Shown here: positions 14,150-25,316 of the stretch, piece after piece
Position numbering within the stretch: position 1 is the stretch's first letter
How the letters are laid out: every line of letters begins with the position of its first letter
Source: Chamaecrista fasciculata
Taxonomy: Eukaryota > Streptophyta > Magnoliopsida > Fabales > Fabaceae
Reading direction: 5' to 3'
Length of the DNA: 64,000 nt
NCBI GenBank assembly: GCA_003254925.1
Contig: QANZ01012774.1
Coordinates: forward strand, 156,059 to 220,058
Notes under the pieces: model-generated
Database searches by the model: none
Seen by the model: only the letters and a program-made list of their open reading frames with translations
What the model was told of the DNA's origin: nothing
Position numbers and translations under genes: made by a program

Positions 14150-14460
14150 CCTGCTACAATACATAATAGGATGATTAAAATTGCATGACTACATAAGCCC
14201 CACGTGTACGAAAGCAATCGTGGCCGTCCCATTTAAGTTAATTTAGGATTTGAGTGGTAAGGGTTTGTTTGGAATGAAACAACAAAAGAGACAGCGAGGA
14301 AATGAGATGGGCATAGTTTGAAGTTGAACTTTGAAGAGATTGAGAATCCGAGCTGGAAAGAGCCGGGTTTAGCGGATCCTGTCCATTCAAATTTTGGAGA
14401 AGTAGAACTAACTCAACTACAAGTCTAGAACACATAGAGATTAGAGATAGAGGTAGCATC
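9658..14460. other. 4.8-kb interval without a recognisable protein gene
   Basis: It follows the beta-galactosidase stop and includes that gene's 3' UTR. No spliced or unspliced frame matched a family I know, and no tRNA or familiar microRNA sequence was seen on either strand. It is less AT-rich than the transposon block further on and has few repeats, so a non-coding transcript or long regulatory region is possible but unsupported. A TA microsatellite lies at about 14118-14143. Confidence 0.45.
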
Positions 14461-14891
14461 CAAAGCTTTCTAGTTCTATTCTATATATCACATTGATTCT
14501 GTGTACCAATAAAAATCTCATCTATTCTTCACCGAGCTTAAGTAAAAGAAAGGAACTACACTCATAAATTAACGAAGAGGAAAGAAGTAAAGAAAACAAA
14601 AGAACAAAAACAAAAACTAACAAAAAAAAAAAAAGAAATTACTTCTTGCAGTACAGCTGAGCTAACCCATCTCTCTTGTGCCCCCCTTCTTCTAATTTCC
14701 ATGTTTCCCAATCACTCATCACTTTCCTTAAACAGAAACAAGGATGTTTAAGATGAAAATGGGAATAATAATAATGATAATATCATTCATAGCGATTCAT
14801 TGATGTTGAAAAATTTTAACAAGGGAGAGTAAAAAAAAATAAAAATAATAATAACAATAATAATTAATTGTTGTTGTTATTATTATTATTA
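14461..14891 (-). other. Probable 3' UTR region of the PAO5-like gene
   Basis: This region lies just beyond the PAO stop codon. It contains AAT/TTA trinucleotide runs (about 14840-14893) that reach the stop itself. No other gene is visible. Confidence 0.4.
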
Positions 14892-16592
14892 TTAAGTCCC
14901 AACAACACAGTGATAATGTTGAAGAAGCCTATTGGCTTCCCTGAGTCCACTGAAGTAAGCTCCATGCGTAGTGGAATAGTGGGTTCTGTGAGTAGCTTCC
15001 CCCGCAAACAAAATCTGAAGTGGAGGCGATGAACTAGTAGTGGTAGTAGTGGTAGTAGTAGTAGTACCTTTAGCTTTAGCTTTAGGCAATGGCTCTGCCA
15101 TTTTATCCAAATCATCCCCACTGGAGCCAACTGCCACATAACTATAAGACCCCAAGAACAAAGGATCAGTACCCCATTTGGTGTTCAAGACCTTGCTGAT
15201 TTTGAATTGGGAATTCTCATCATTAGAATTGTCCTCCTCAGAAGAACTCAGACTAGTCCCGTTGCATAGTTTATGGGGGACAAGGCTAGAGAGTGTGGTG
15301 GAAACCCCATGAAGAATGTCTTCATCTTCAAGTGACTCTAAAGCCAGAGCTTCCTCCCCTGCAAACCAAGACAGAAGGACACTGGAATTGTTGTATATGG
15401 GACACAGTGTGGAGGTCCTTCTCATCCACCAAGGTATCTTCTTGTGGCGAAGCTCAGAATCGGGAGGATGAAACACCAATTGTAAAGAAGGGAAGGCCAA
15501 GTTGGATTTGTGTTCTTTTGGGGATGATAATTGAAGGAAGAGCTTATTGACAACACCAAAACCAAGCCTTGAGATAGCCTCAGCCTTGAAAGAAGGAAGA
15601 GGAGGACAGAACATACCTGAGTGATGTTGTTGATCCTCACGAATTGCAGCTTTTAGAACACCCAGTGACACCGTGACAATGACATGATCCGCACACATCA
15701 CAGACCCATCACAGAAATGCAACTTCACTGGCCTAATTGAACTACTACTACAACAACAAAACCCATTATTATTATTACTGTTCTCGAATCGTTCTTGTTC
15801 TTTCCTCTCTGGCTGCCACTCTATTTTAGTGACTTTTCGCCCTAATTGAACACACCCAGCAGGCAAAACAGAGGCTAGAGACTCAATAATACTCAAGTAG
15901 CCCTTGGCAATGGTGATTTCTTCACCAGGGCACATTCTGTACTCGCTCTCAGCATTATAATCCAGAGTTTCAAGGTCTCCGGCTGAAGTGTATGTCCTCT
16001 GGGTATTCTCATGCATTGCGAAAATTGCCTCCTCTAGCAACCTCTTGTTCCAGTTCCCATACCCCTTGTAGCCGCCGGCGGAATCATCGTCGGCGGAGGA
16101 AAGCCAATAGGCATGAAGGCCTCGCCGGAGAAAAGAACCCACACTAGTGGGAGAAAGGGTATTATTATTATTCAGAAAGGTGGAGTCTTGGCGTTTTCCC
16201 TGAGCGATATCCATGAGGGTGTTGAAGAGGTCGGTGATGGGGTTAACGATGGCCGGAGGAAGGAGGAAACCGCCTTCTGCAATGGTGGCGGGGTGGTCGG
16301 AGAAGGAGGAAGAACCGTCCATACACTCCCAAGGCTTGTCGGAGTGTAATGAGTTTGTTTCAAGGGCGATTTTGTGGATTGGGCTATCTCCAATCCCGTG
16401 GATCCATGTGGCACCCATCTCAATTCTGTCGCCGCCGAACTCCGATGTGTTGATTCTGCCGCCGATACGGCTTCCGCCTTCCACCACCGTCAGCTCGAAC
16501 ATGTCTTTCGCCGCCGTGTGAAGCTTGTTGGCGGCGGTCACACCCGCCATCCCGGCGCCTATTATCACAATCCGTGGTTTCTTCGCCACCAT
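14892..16592 (-). CDS. PAO5: Polyamine oxidase, PAO5 type (intronless, 566 aa)
   Basis: This is a flavin amine oxidase. The family member AtPAO5 is cytosolic and oxidises thermospermine and spermine; the substrate here is inferred from that likeness. Residues 8-17 (IVIIGAGMAG) are the FAD dinucleotide-binding fold, followed by a GGRI motif near 45-48 and GATWIHGIGDSP. The C-terminal FAD motif LFAGEATHRTHYSTTHGAYF lies at about 528-547. There is no peroxisomal SKL-type tail (it ends ...CVVGT), which agrees with the PAO5 branch. A single uninterrupted reading frame fits the intronless AtPAO5. The protein is slightly longer than that homologue because of low-complexity insertions: an Asn run near residue 145, another near 265-275, and ten threonines at 510-519. 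The start at 16592 is the first Met before the Rossmann fold. Confidence 0.92.
   Translation of the reverse strand: MVAKKPRIVIIGAGMAGVTAANKLHTAAKDMFELTVVEGGSRIGGRINTSEFGGDRIEMGATWIHGIGDSPIHKIALETNSLHSDKPWECMDGSSSFSDHPATIAEGGFLLPPAIVNPITDLFNTLMDIAQGKRQDSTFLNNNNTLSPTSVGSFLRRGLHAYWLSSADDDSAGGYKGYGNWNKRLLEEAIFAMHENTQRTYTSAGDLETLDYNAESEYRMCPGEEITIAKGYLSIIESLASVLPAGCVQLGRKVTKIEWQPERKEQERFENSNNNNGFCCCSSSSIRPVKLHFCDGSVMCADHVIVTVSLGVLKAAIREDQQHHSGMFCPPLPSFKAEAISRLGFGVVNKLFLQLSSPKEHKSNLAFPSLQLVFHPPDSELRHKKIPWWMRRTSTLCPIYNNSSVLLSWFAGEEALALESLEDEDILHGVSTTLSSLVPHKLCNGTSLSSSEEDNSNDENSQFKISKVLNTKWGTDPLFLGSYSYVAVGSSGDDLDKMAEPLPKAKAKGTTTTTTTTTTSSSPPLQILFAGEATHRTHYSTTHGAYFSGLREANRLLQHYHCVVGT
15036..15065 (-). 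repeat. Thr-codon repeat inside the PAO5-like gene
   Basis: A run of ACT/ACC codons encodes ten consecutive threonines just before the C-terminal FAD motif. It is a trinucleotide repeat and therefore likely to vary in length between alleles. Confidence 0.75.
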
Positions 16593-16760
16593 CCTTTTTT
16601 TTTTTTTTCTTTTGTGACTGACTTTTTTGAGAGAGAGAGAGGGTGAGAAATGAAATTATGGAAATGAATAGAGTAACTTACTCAATACTGACACACGATT
16701 TATAACACACAGAAACAGAGTGAGTGAGTGAGTGAGTGAGTGAGTGAGTCTCTGCTTCTC
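16593..16760 (-). promoter_or_regulatory. Probable PAO5 5' leader and TATA box
   Basis: Read on the minus strand, TTATAAATC lies at about 16697-16705, roughly 105 bases before the ATG, implying a leader of about 75 nt. A GAGT tetranucleotide repeat (about 16720-16748) lies just upstream of it. Confidence 0.4.
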
Positions 16761-17672
16761 TTCTTCTCTGCTTGCGTGCCTGCCTATACGGATTTTAATG
16801 AGGACATATATATTTAATTTAATTGTTTTTTACTAATCTTTAATAAAAGACACGGCATTACTTTTCTTTTTAGCCTCATATACTAGCCAAAAATCTATAA
16901 TCTTAAATCTTGTGCTTGTGTTGTGTGATGTGTCCATATGTCTGTCTCTCTCTTGGGTTTGGGTTTTCACTTTTGATACTAATACTCCCACTGCTGACGA
17001 CTCTGCTTGGGCAAGCCATAAATATCCATGAGTGAGTAATAATTCAAAATGACAGTCTCAGAGTCAGTAAGAGAGAGAGAGAGAGAACACTAGGTTTCCG
17101 TTTATGAATCATCTTTATTACTGACCAGGGGGAGAAGAGAAGCAAATAATTACAAGGTGACAAGGAAGAAAATATGTGAAAAAGAAAAGGAATAATATAT
17201 ATGTGGTTTTTTATTTTGGGGGTTTAATAAAATAAAATTGAAAAAAGAAAGGTTGATAGTGCCTTTCACCAACCTCACATGTAAATTGAGTGAGAGACGG
17301 CCCACCAACTGAGCAAGTCAATGGTCCTGATCAGCCGATGGGCCGTCGTCGTTGGATCAGTCATAACGAGGGACCGTACGTTATTGTAATTCAATCAATG
17401 CCCTCTTCCTCTTCTTCTATATGCATACACTTAACACTACACTCCCTCTTATGCATATAACAGTGTGTATATATTTATGTATCATCTCTGTTTATGGTCA
17501 CAAAATATAAACAATAGAATTAATTGGTTCAGTGATTAGCTCACTTGATCATTTAAACAAGTATTGAAAGTTCAAATTTGTTACAAATTCTTAAATAGGG
17601 CTTAAATTCGCGAATGATTAGTCATTGATCTGTCAGATTGCGGAATTCACTTTGGATGACCCAAAAAAAAAA
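16761..17672. other. Upstream region of PAO5; no gene seen
   Basis: It contains short GA runs and pyrimidine-rich DNA. No coding segment or structured repeat was recognised. Confidence 0.4.
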
Positions 17673-18036
17673 GGTTAAATTATAATTTGGTACCGTGTGG
17701 TTTGATCCTATTTTACTTTGGTACCCTGTGATTTGAAACCTGACACTTTGGTACCCTATGACTGTGGTATTCTCTATTAACACTTTGGTATTCTTTGGAG
17801 CTATTTTGTAATTTTAATTATAATAAATTTTGCAAAAATTATATATTGACCCCAAAAAATTACAAATAGGTCCCTGGATACATATTATCTAGGGACTAAA
17901 ATGAAAAATTTTAAAAACATTTGGGGTCAATATGTAATTTTTTTAAAATTTGTTATTGTTAAAATTACAAAATAACCTAAAAGGGTACCAAAGTGTTAAG
18001 GGAGAATATCACAGGGTACCAAAGTGTAATTTACCC
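17673..18036 (+). mobile_element. Mutator-like MITE (GGGTAAATT family), near complete
   Basis: The left end GGTTAAATTATAATTTGGTA is mirrored by a right end reading 'GGTACCAAAGTGTAATTTACC' with a final C. Internal order matches the truncated copy at 2939. Both ends abut runs of at least eight A, which could be the target duplication. Its ends resemble those of the long-TIR element at 32142-33893. Confidence 0.65.
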
Positions 18037-18835
18037 AAAAAAAATATAAAGAATAGATTATATATAATTATATCATAAATAATTTATAATTAAAATGATT
18101 AAAATGATTAAATAAATATCAAAGTATCGATCTCATTCTCATTTGGGGGTCAACGGCTTGGATGGATCGGCATCTGCAACTGCAAGCAACATGTGAGATT
18201 GAATCTCACACACACGGACGCACCCCAATTTCCAGCATTCTTGGTACGTTGCAGCTGGCTACTGTACCTTTATTTGCCTTTTTTAATTCAATAATAAAAA
18301 TTAATATCACATTTTTTAGAGTTGCATTTGTTGTGGAGACTAGACTTCTCAATACTTGATCAATTCTTTTGAGCTTTTTTTTTTTTAATCAAACTCCATA
18401 TCTGTAGACATTCAAATTAGTCTACAGATACTCAATGTGTATGCAATATTGAAGAATTCAACTAAAATATACTTGGACAGAGAAAACTATATATATATAT
18501 ATATATATATAAAACCACTACTGAAGAACACTTGGATTATTTTCAAAGATTATTACGAGCAAGAAAAATTGTAAAATATTAAATATATCTTTTGACTATT
18601 TTAAAGTTATTCATTTTTTTGATGTTGTACCAAATTCTTTAATGAAGGTGATTCAAATATTAACATTATTAAATATTCTTTTTTATAAAATTATAATTAA
18701 AAATGATATTTTTTATACAAATAAATTTTCAAATTCCCAAATTAGGTTGTCTAGAAAAACATGTTAGGCACTTTAATTGACATTTTCCCAAATATATCAG
18801 TGAAATATATTGTAAAATTAATGTTTTTTTTGTTA
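18037..18835. other. AT-rich spacer; no gene seen
   Basis: It holds a TA microsatellite near 18490-18511 and otherwise AT-rich sequence. Confidence 0.4.
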
Positions 18836-18844
18836 TATTAAAAA

Positions 18845-19286
18845 GGTCTAAGTGCACTTTTAGTCCCATAACTTTGGCTAAGGTTTCAATTTGGTCCCAT
18901 AACTTTTTTTGTTACACTTTTGGTCCCATATCTTTTACTCAAGTTGCAGATTTGGTCCTGTGTTACATTTTTGGTCCCATATCTTTGGTTCATGTTACAT
19001 AATTGGTCCTATATTTTTTTGTCAAGTTGCAGAGTCGGTCCCATATCTTTGGGTCAGGTGCAAAATTGGTCTCATATATTTGGATCAAGTGGGACTGGCG
19101 GTGAAACTTTTTGCAAAGATATGGGACCAATTCTGCAACATGACCAAAAGATATGGGACCAAAAGTGATACGGGACCAAATATGCAACTTTTTGCAAAGA
19201 TATGGGACCAAAAGTGCAACAAAAAAAGTAATGGGACCAAACTGAAACCTGAGTAAAAGTTATGGGACCAAAAGTGCACTTTGACC
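18845..19286. mobile_element. Mutator-like foldback element with exact 9-bp duplication
   Basis: The ends are GGTCTAAGTGCACTTTTAGT and, inverted, 'ACCAAAAGTGCACTTTGACC'. The flanks carry the exact 9-mer TATTAAAAA at 18836-18844 and 19287-19295. Both arms are built of spaced 'ttggtcccatatctttg' units and fold on each other. There is no transposase gene, so it is non-autonomous. Nine-bp duplications are the hallmark of Mutator-type elements. Open frames read through it are artefacts of the tandem units. Confidence 0.75.
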
Positions 19287-19439
19287 TATTAAAAAATAAA
19301 ACATCATTTAGAGTGATGCATAATAATAAGCACTCATAGATTTTTTTTTTTTTTAACTTTTAATAAATTATTAAGACTCAACTTACCTAAAATTTTTTTT
19401 GTAACCAAACATAAAAAAATGAGTTAAGAGTTAAGTCTA

Positions 19440-19795
19440 CAACAACAACAATAACCAAAGCCTTTTCCCATTAGGTGGGGTTGGCTATATGGATCAACTG
19501 ACGCCAACGTATTCTATCATTGCACATGTCAACTGTAAGGTTATTGATGGATATACCTTTCCGGATAATTTTTTGAATAATTTTCTTAGGTCTTCCCTTC
19601 CTCGAATTATAGGATTTTTTACTATTTGACCAACTCTATGAACCGGGGCCTCTAAAGGTCTTCTTTGCATATGCCTGAACCACCCATAAGGCGTGTTTCG
19701 GTCAATTTTTCAATGACAGGTGCCACACCAACCTCGTCTCTAATGACATCATTCATGATCTTATCTTCAATAATATGACCACATATTCAACGAAA
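19440..19795 (-). mobile_element. 5'-truncated RTE-type LINE tail
   Basis: On the minus strand the sequence encodes pieces resembling the end of an RTE reverse-transcriptase ORF: residues like QRRPLEAPVHRVGQ, then PIIRGR and a KIIKKI-like stretch, then a degenerate end. It finishes in TTG repeats ('ttgttgttgttgtag'), the usual 3' end of this clade. The reading frame is broken in several places. It is a dead, short copy. Confidence 0.6.
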
Positions 19796-20507
19796 CATTC
19801 TCTAATAAAAAAATCATTTTCTGTTTTGAAGCTTTTACGAGCTATATGAGCTATCATTCTTTAATTTGATTATTTGAAGTATTATAAAAAAATCAATCAT
19901 ATAAGAGACAGATTAACATATAATATTAAACAGAGAGAAACTGTTATGAAAAGTTGAATTGATCAATGATCATCATACTTTGATATTTATGTATGATTAT
20001 TAAAATAAATTATTTGATGTCATAGTAAAATAAAATATAAATATCGGAATGACTCAATAATTAAGAAATAGTCTATAGAAGGCTTAAGAAAGTCTTTAAA
20101 CAAAAATGGCTGTGCTAGATATGATTGTTTTATCATTTACCATGCATATCCGAAACTTTCATCTCAATCTTCATAAAAGGCAGTGCAGATACGTACGTAA
20201 TGATCGGCATCACAGCTTAATTGATACAAAAGAAAATTAACAAAAAAAAAGTGGCATCGATGTTGATTTGATGCTACAGCTACACCATTAGGGATTGGAG
20301 AATAGAATAGAATATAATGCCAACAATAATACTAATCTTATTATTCACTGTATTTTGGAAATGAATATTTTTTTATTGTTAAATTTTATAAAATTTATAA
20401 CAAATAATCGTGCACAGAGAATCCAATTATACAAAAATTAATCACCTAAATAGTAAATTTCGTCATCGTCACGTAGTTAGAGATTAATATTCTGAGATTA
20501 AAAAATT
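19796..20507. other. AT-rich spacer; no gene seen
   Basis: No coding, RNA or clear repeat feature was recognised. Confidence 0.35.
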
Positions 20508-20932
20508 GTGTTTTATTTTGGTGTCAAATTATTAAATATAATTATATTTATCTCATTTTAAGTTTGAACGTGACGCGTTCAGAATTATATACTGTTATCA
20601 AAGTGTATTTTCTCTATCTAATTGGGGCTATCAACAAATAAGACAAAACCAGACTTGAAAGTAAACAACTTGTTTTACGATCAAACAAGTAAAATTGATC
20701 ATATATTTCTCATTTCAAGTTCGAATACGATGAATTCAGAACTATGAGTTACTTTTAATAAATCCTTTGAACTTGAAATAAGAGACGATAGAAATATGAC
20801 TAAATTCAATAGTTTGGGACCAAAATGAAATATTTTGCCAATATTTATGACTAATTTGAACATTTTAAAACATAAATGACCAAAATAAACATTAGGACAT
20901 ATATTTAGGACCAAAATGACCATTTAATCTAA
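20508..20932. mobile_element. Degraded foldback element, GGTCATTTTGGTCC family
   Basis: The right end 'ggaccaaaatgaccattta' is the inverted form of the left ends at 23609 and 24443. Internal motifs ('ctctatctaattggggc', 'cctttgaacttgaaat', 'atatttctcatttcaag') are shared with those copies. The left arm is largely lost. Confidence 0.5.
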
Positions 20933-21072
20933 AAAATATGTTCATATTTAATATTTAATAGTAGTATTTCAAATATAATTGTTTTTAATAAATTATATAT
21001 AAAAAATTAAAAATTAATCCTCTTTTATGAGAACAACATAGAAGTCAGAAGATTCATTACATGTTAAAATAA

Positions 21073-21256
21073 TAGATTTATCTAACATGTGCTTTATGAC
21101 ACATTTTAAGGTTTCTTTTTATTGGTTAGTAGAGCATCTCATATCTTGAAATTTACGAAAATTCATTTAAAAGATAATTTTTAATGTTTGAAAACTCACT
21201 TGACCAATAAAAAGAAACCTTAAAATGTGCCCCTAAAGACACATGTTAGATAAATC
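21073..21256. repeat. Long palindromic MITE-like hairpin
   Basis: About 60 bases at the left (agatttatctaacatgtg ... ggtttctttttattgg) are repeated inverted at the right (ccaataaaaagaaacc ... cacatgttagataaatc), leaving a short AT-rich loop. There is no coding capacity. Confidence 0.6.
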
Positions 21257-21349
21257 CTAAAATAATTATTGGAGTGAGGTGTCCTTTTTGGAGATTAATA
21301 ATCAATAATATACGGACAAGTACCCTAATGAAAAGAGTGCAATATACAT

Positions 21350-21368
21350 AGAGAGAGGGAGAGAGAGA

Positions 21369-21406
<38 letters not shown>

Positions 21407-21445
21407 ATGGTCATGGCGAAAGAGAGAGAGTGAGAGAATGTGAGA
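21350..21445. repeat. GA microsatellite interrupted by a G run of over 30
   Basis: GA repeats lead into an uninterrupted run of more than 30 G at about 21371-21404, then 'ccatggtcatggcg' and more GA. Such a pure G run is unusual in plant DNA and may be a base-calling or gap-filling artefact. Confidence 0.7.
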
Positions 21446-22350
21446 GAGGAGACGAGATGGAAAGTGAAATTATGCTAAAATGAAGAGTTTTTTCGGGTCC
21501 GCTTCTTTTTTTCATTCTCTCTCATATAGTGCGAGAGAATATCGGGCCTGATTGGTACACTTTAGTCCTTATTGGTTGACCATTTCATAGGCAAAATTAG
21601 TTCGGTGGACCAAACAAAATAATCACTTTCAAAGTTGTACATGATTATAATCATATTTTCACGTTTTCCAAGGCAAACAGTGACATAATTTGATTTTTCT
21701 ATAAGCAACAATCACATCCAAACACACTTTGATTATAATCAAATCACATCTTACTTTTTTCTACTTTTTCCAACTTTTTCTTCNGCTAATCAACCATTAT
21801 TATTATTATGATTATCATTTATAGACACACAAATTAAAATTATCCTTTTTAACTATATCTTCCTATAATCACAGCTAGCCCAGAGCAAGTCAAAACCCTC
21901 CACATCGTCTCTCGTGAACAAAATAAAAATATGTATGCTTTGAAATTTGAAGCTCGAAGATGTATCCACAAGGTGTACAGCCATCAGTCACATGGTACTG
22001 AAGTCAAAGATTATATATATAGAGGGAGATTAAATTAATAATTTAATTTTTTAAATATTATTAAATTAACAACTAAAATAATTTTTTAAATTTTTAAAAA
22101 TTAATTAATATACTCATTAATTTTAAAATTAAATAATATATTGTATAATATTTTTTAAAAATAAATTATATGTTTAAATCTTTTAAATTTTAAATTATCA
22201 AGTTAATAATTTTTAAATGATCGAATAATTAATTAGTTTTATAGACTACCCCTTATATAATATACTTGAAAAGCTATTAGGTCAAATGTCTTCTTAATTT
22301 TCATTTATCCATGTAATTAAATATATAAATTAATTATCCAATAGCTATAA
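21446..22350. other. AT-rich spacer; no gene seen
   Basis: It contains one N near 21784. Around 22030-22230 is a long AT-rich stretch similar in style to 57540-57980. No gene was recognised. Confidence 0.35.
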
Positions 22351-22359
22351 TTAAATAAA

Positions 22360-23199
22360 AGTAAAAGTATTGTTGGTACCTCAACGTATGGAGTCATTTT
22401 CAGTTATACCCCAACGTTTTTTTTAGTTAATTATATCCTTAACGTTTCATATTTGAGTCAATTATACCACAACCCCTAACTAATTACAGAATATTACAAA
22501 ATGTTTGTCATCTTTGACAAACAGGTCCTTAGAAGTCATTAACAACCATCCTTCTTTTACCCTAAAACATTACCACCACACTTCATCATCATCGTCCACT
22601 CTATCCTCGTTTTTGTCGACATAGTCCTTCTCATCTTCGTCCTCAGCTTATTGGTCTCTGTTAAATTATGTTGTTCTCATCCTTTTTCCTTCCCTTACAA
22701 CCGCCTCTCTCATCCATCTTCTCTATTTTGCCTCTCTCTCCAAAGAGATTTTGAACTAATTTTACTTCTTAATTTTTAACACCACGATGACACTGTCACT
22801 GGTGATTGTATGTTATCGCCGAGAGCCAAAGCTATTGGTGTTTCTGCTCAATTTCTCTGTATTCGAGACTCACCGATGAGTTTGTGTATGGTTATCAGAA
22901 CTGTTAAAAATAGAGGGGGGAGATTTTCCGGGTTTCTCAATTGCAGGGACCAGTTTGTTAAAGATTACAAACATTTTGGATTGTTCTGTAATTAGTTAGG
23001 GACTCGTGTGAAAGAAAAATCTTGAGAGAATGGAGGATTTTTAAATAATGGAAACTTAAGGACCTAAAACAAAAAAAAAATGTCGGGTTGAGGTATAATC
23101 AACTCAAATATAAAATGCTTGAGGTATAATTAACAAAAAAAATATTAGTAGTATAACTGAAAATAATCCGATACGTTGGGCTATAACAACACTTGTGTC
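22360..23199. mobile_element. 840-bp Mutator-like element with exact 9-bp duplication
   Basis: The 9-mer TTAAATAAA lies at 22351-22359 and 23200-23208. The inverted ends share 'AAGT[AG]TTGTT' and 'CAACGTAT' and continue through the 'ggtataat..aa' blocks for well over 100 bases. The middle (about 22550-23000) is unlike the arms and holds a 61-codon frame at 22810-22995 of unknown relation, so it could be captured host DNA. No transposase was seen. Confidence 0.65.
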
Positions 23200-23608
23200 T
23201 TAAATAAATATGGTGTGATAAATTAAATGGTTGTTAAAATTCTACTGATTACCCAAATCTTAAAACTCCAATTTGAGAAATAATTTAAAAAATTGGCCAA
23301 AAAGATGCTATAAAGCAACTAATAAAGGTAATAGTAGTCGATTAAAATCTTTTGTATAGTAACCAAATCAATAAATCTTATGATTTGATGGGCTTATAGC
23401 ACATAAAAGGACCAATTCAATATGTTTAAATTCTGAGAAACCAAATGAACATTGAATAAAAAACAAAATGAAAAATTAATCATCTTATCCCTATGCTTTT
23501 GGTCAAAACTTTAATTTGGTTTTTTTATGTATATTCTAATTTTTATTTTGGTAATATATATATATATTTATATTTAAATGAATCCTTTATTTACATTTTT
23601 GGTTGAAC

Positions 23609-24085
23609 GTTCATTTTGGTCCTAATTGTACGCCTGATGTTCATTTTGGTCCGTTATGTTTCAAAATGTTCAAATTGGTCCTAAATGTTTGCAAAATGTT
23701 TCATTTTGGTCCCAACAATGGAATATGGCTTGTTTCAAGTTCAAACGTGATAAGTTTAGAGCTACGTATTGTTGACGAATAATACTTTCTCTATCTAGTT
23801 GGAGCCTTCAGCAAACGAGGTCAAATAAGCAAAGTTGATCATATCTTTCTCGTTTCAAATTCAAATGTGACGAATTCAGAGTTACGAGATCCTCTTAACA
23901 AGTCCTTTGAACTTGAAATGAGATACTAGAGAAATATGATCAAATTCAATAGATGAAACATTTTACCAACATTTAGGACCAAAATGAATCATTTTGCTAA
24001 CATTTTGGACCAATTTGAATATTTTGAAACATAATGGACCAAAATGAACATTAGGTCATACATTTGGGACCAAAATGACCCTTTG
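23609..24085. mobile_element. Foldback element, GGTCATTTTGGTCC family
   Basis: Left-end units 'gttcattttggtcc' and right-end units 'ggaccaaaatgaac' mirror each other. The inside ('ttctcgtttcaaattcaaa', 'cctttgaacttgaaatgaga') is itself roughly palindromic and shared with the copies at 20508 and 24443. The boundaries are approximate. Confidence 0.5.
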
Positions 24086-24442
24086 AATATTTTGAAACAT
24101 AATGGACCAAAAAGACAACTAAGATTACCAACACAATGACATAAAAACTTAATATCAACTTTCTTAAACTATGCTTTAATATTTATTTTGTTAGTATTAG
24201 TAATCAGTATTAGAAAATAATGAATTAATTCTATATTTGTTTGTTTTAGAAGAACTTAAAAAAAAATTATTATTATATAATTAATTAAGTATTAAGAATT
24301 AAAATTTAAAAATGGACAAAATATAAGGATTATTTTTTTGAAAAAAATAAAACTAGAAAATTATTGAGTTTCTAGATAAATATCTAGATTTTGTAAATTA
24401 TTGAGTTTATAAATAAATATCTAGAAAATTTAAAATTTTTAA

Positions 24443-25316
24443 GGTCAAATGGTCATTTTGGTCCTAAATGTATGCCCTTATGTTCATTTTGATATTTTAT
24501 GTTTCAAAATATTCATATTTGGTCTTAAATATTGGCAAAATATTTTATTTTGGTCTCAAACTATTGAATGTCATCATATTTTTCTTGTTTCAAGCCTGAA
24601 TGAGATGAGTTCAAAGCTATGTGTTGCTTTTGAAGAGCACTTTCTCTATCAAATTGGGACTGTCAGCAAACAACGTCAAATCAAGTCACCAAAAGTAGGT
24701 TGCTCGTTTCATGGTCAAACAAGCGAAATTGGTCATATCTCTTTTGTTTCAATTTAAAATGTGATGAGTTTGAAGCTACGAGTTACTCTTAAAGAGTTCT
24801 TTTTCCCTCCATATTGAGCTTGTTAGCAAATGAGGTATCAGACTCGAAAGTAGGTCTAAAACTAATTTTTCAAATATATATATTTTTACTTTTTGATCCC
24901 GATCTCACCTTCAAGCCCGCATTGATCTCATCTTCTGATGGTCCTATTTGGATAGAAAAAAAAGATTTATTGAGAGTAACTTGTAGCTCTAAATTCATCG
25001 CATTCAGAATTGAAACGAGAGAGACACAATTAACTTTAATTTGCTTGTTTAACCGTGAAATGAGAGGCTCATTTTCGAGACTCGATTTGACCTCATTTGC
25101 TGATGGTTTCAACTGGATAAAGAAAGTACTTTTCAAATGCGACAGTAACTCTAGACTCATCACATTCTAACTTAAAACGAAATAAATATGACCACATTCA
25201 ATAGTTTAAGATCAAAATATTTTGCCAATATTTAAGATCAATATGAATAGTTTAAAATATAAAGTATCAAAATAAATATTAAGATATACATTTAAGACCA
25301 AAATGAGCCTTTAATC
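24443..25316. mobile_element. 874-bp foldback element, GGTCATTTTGGTCC family
   Basis: The left end GGTCAAATGGTCATTTTGGT matches the inverted right end 'GACCAAAATGAGCCTTTAAT'. The flanking 9-mers AATTTTTAA and AATTTTAAA differ at one place and may be an aged target duplication. The two antiparallel open frames near 24814-25170 read through the internal palindrome and are not genes. Confidence 0.55.

Noticed and set aside
18909..19279. Overlapping open frames on both strands of 64-115 codons
   Set aside because: They read through tandem, inverted 'ttggtccc' units of a foldback transposon; composition and symmetry explain them.
18845..19286. CRISPR-like regularly spaced repeats
   Set aside because: The units are imperfect, inverted in the second half and enclosed by a 9-bp target duplication; the genome is a plant's.
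24814..25170. 118-codon frame and its antisense 97-codon frame
   Set aside because: Both lie in the palindromic interior of a foldback element and match no family I know.
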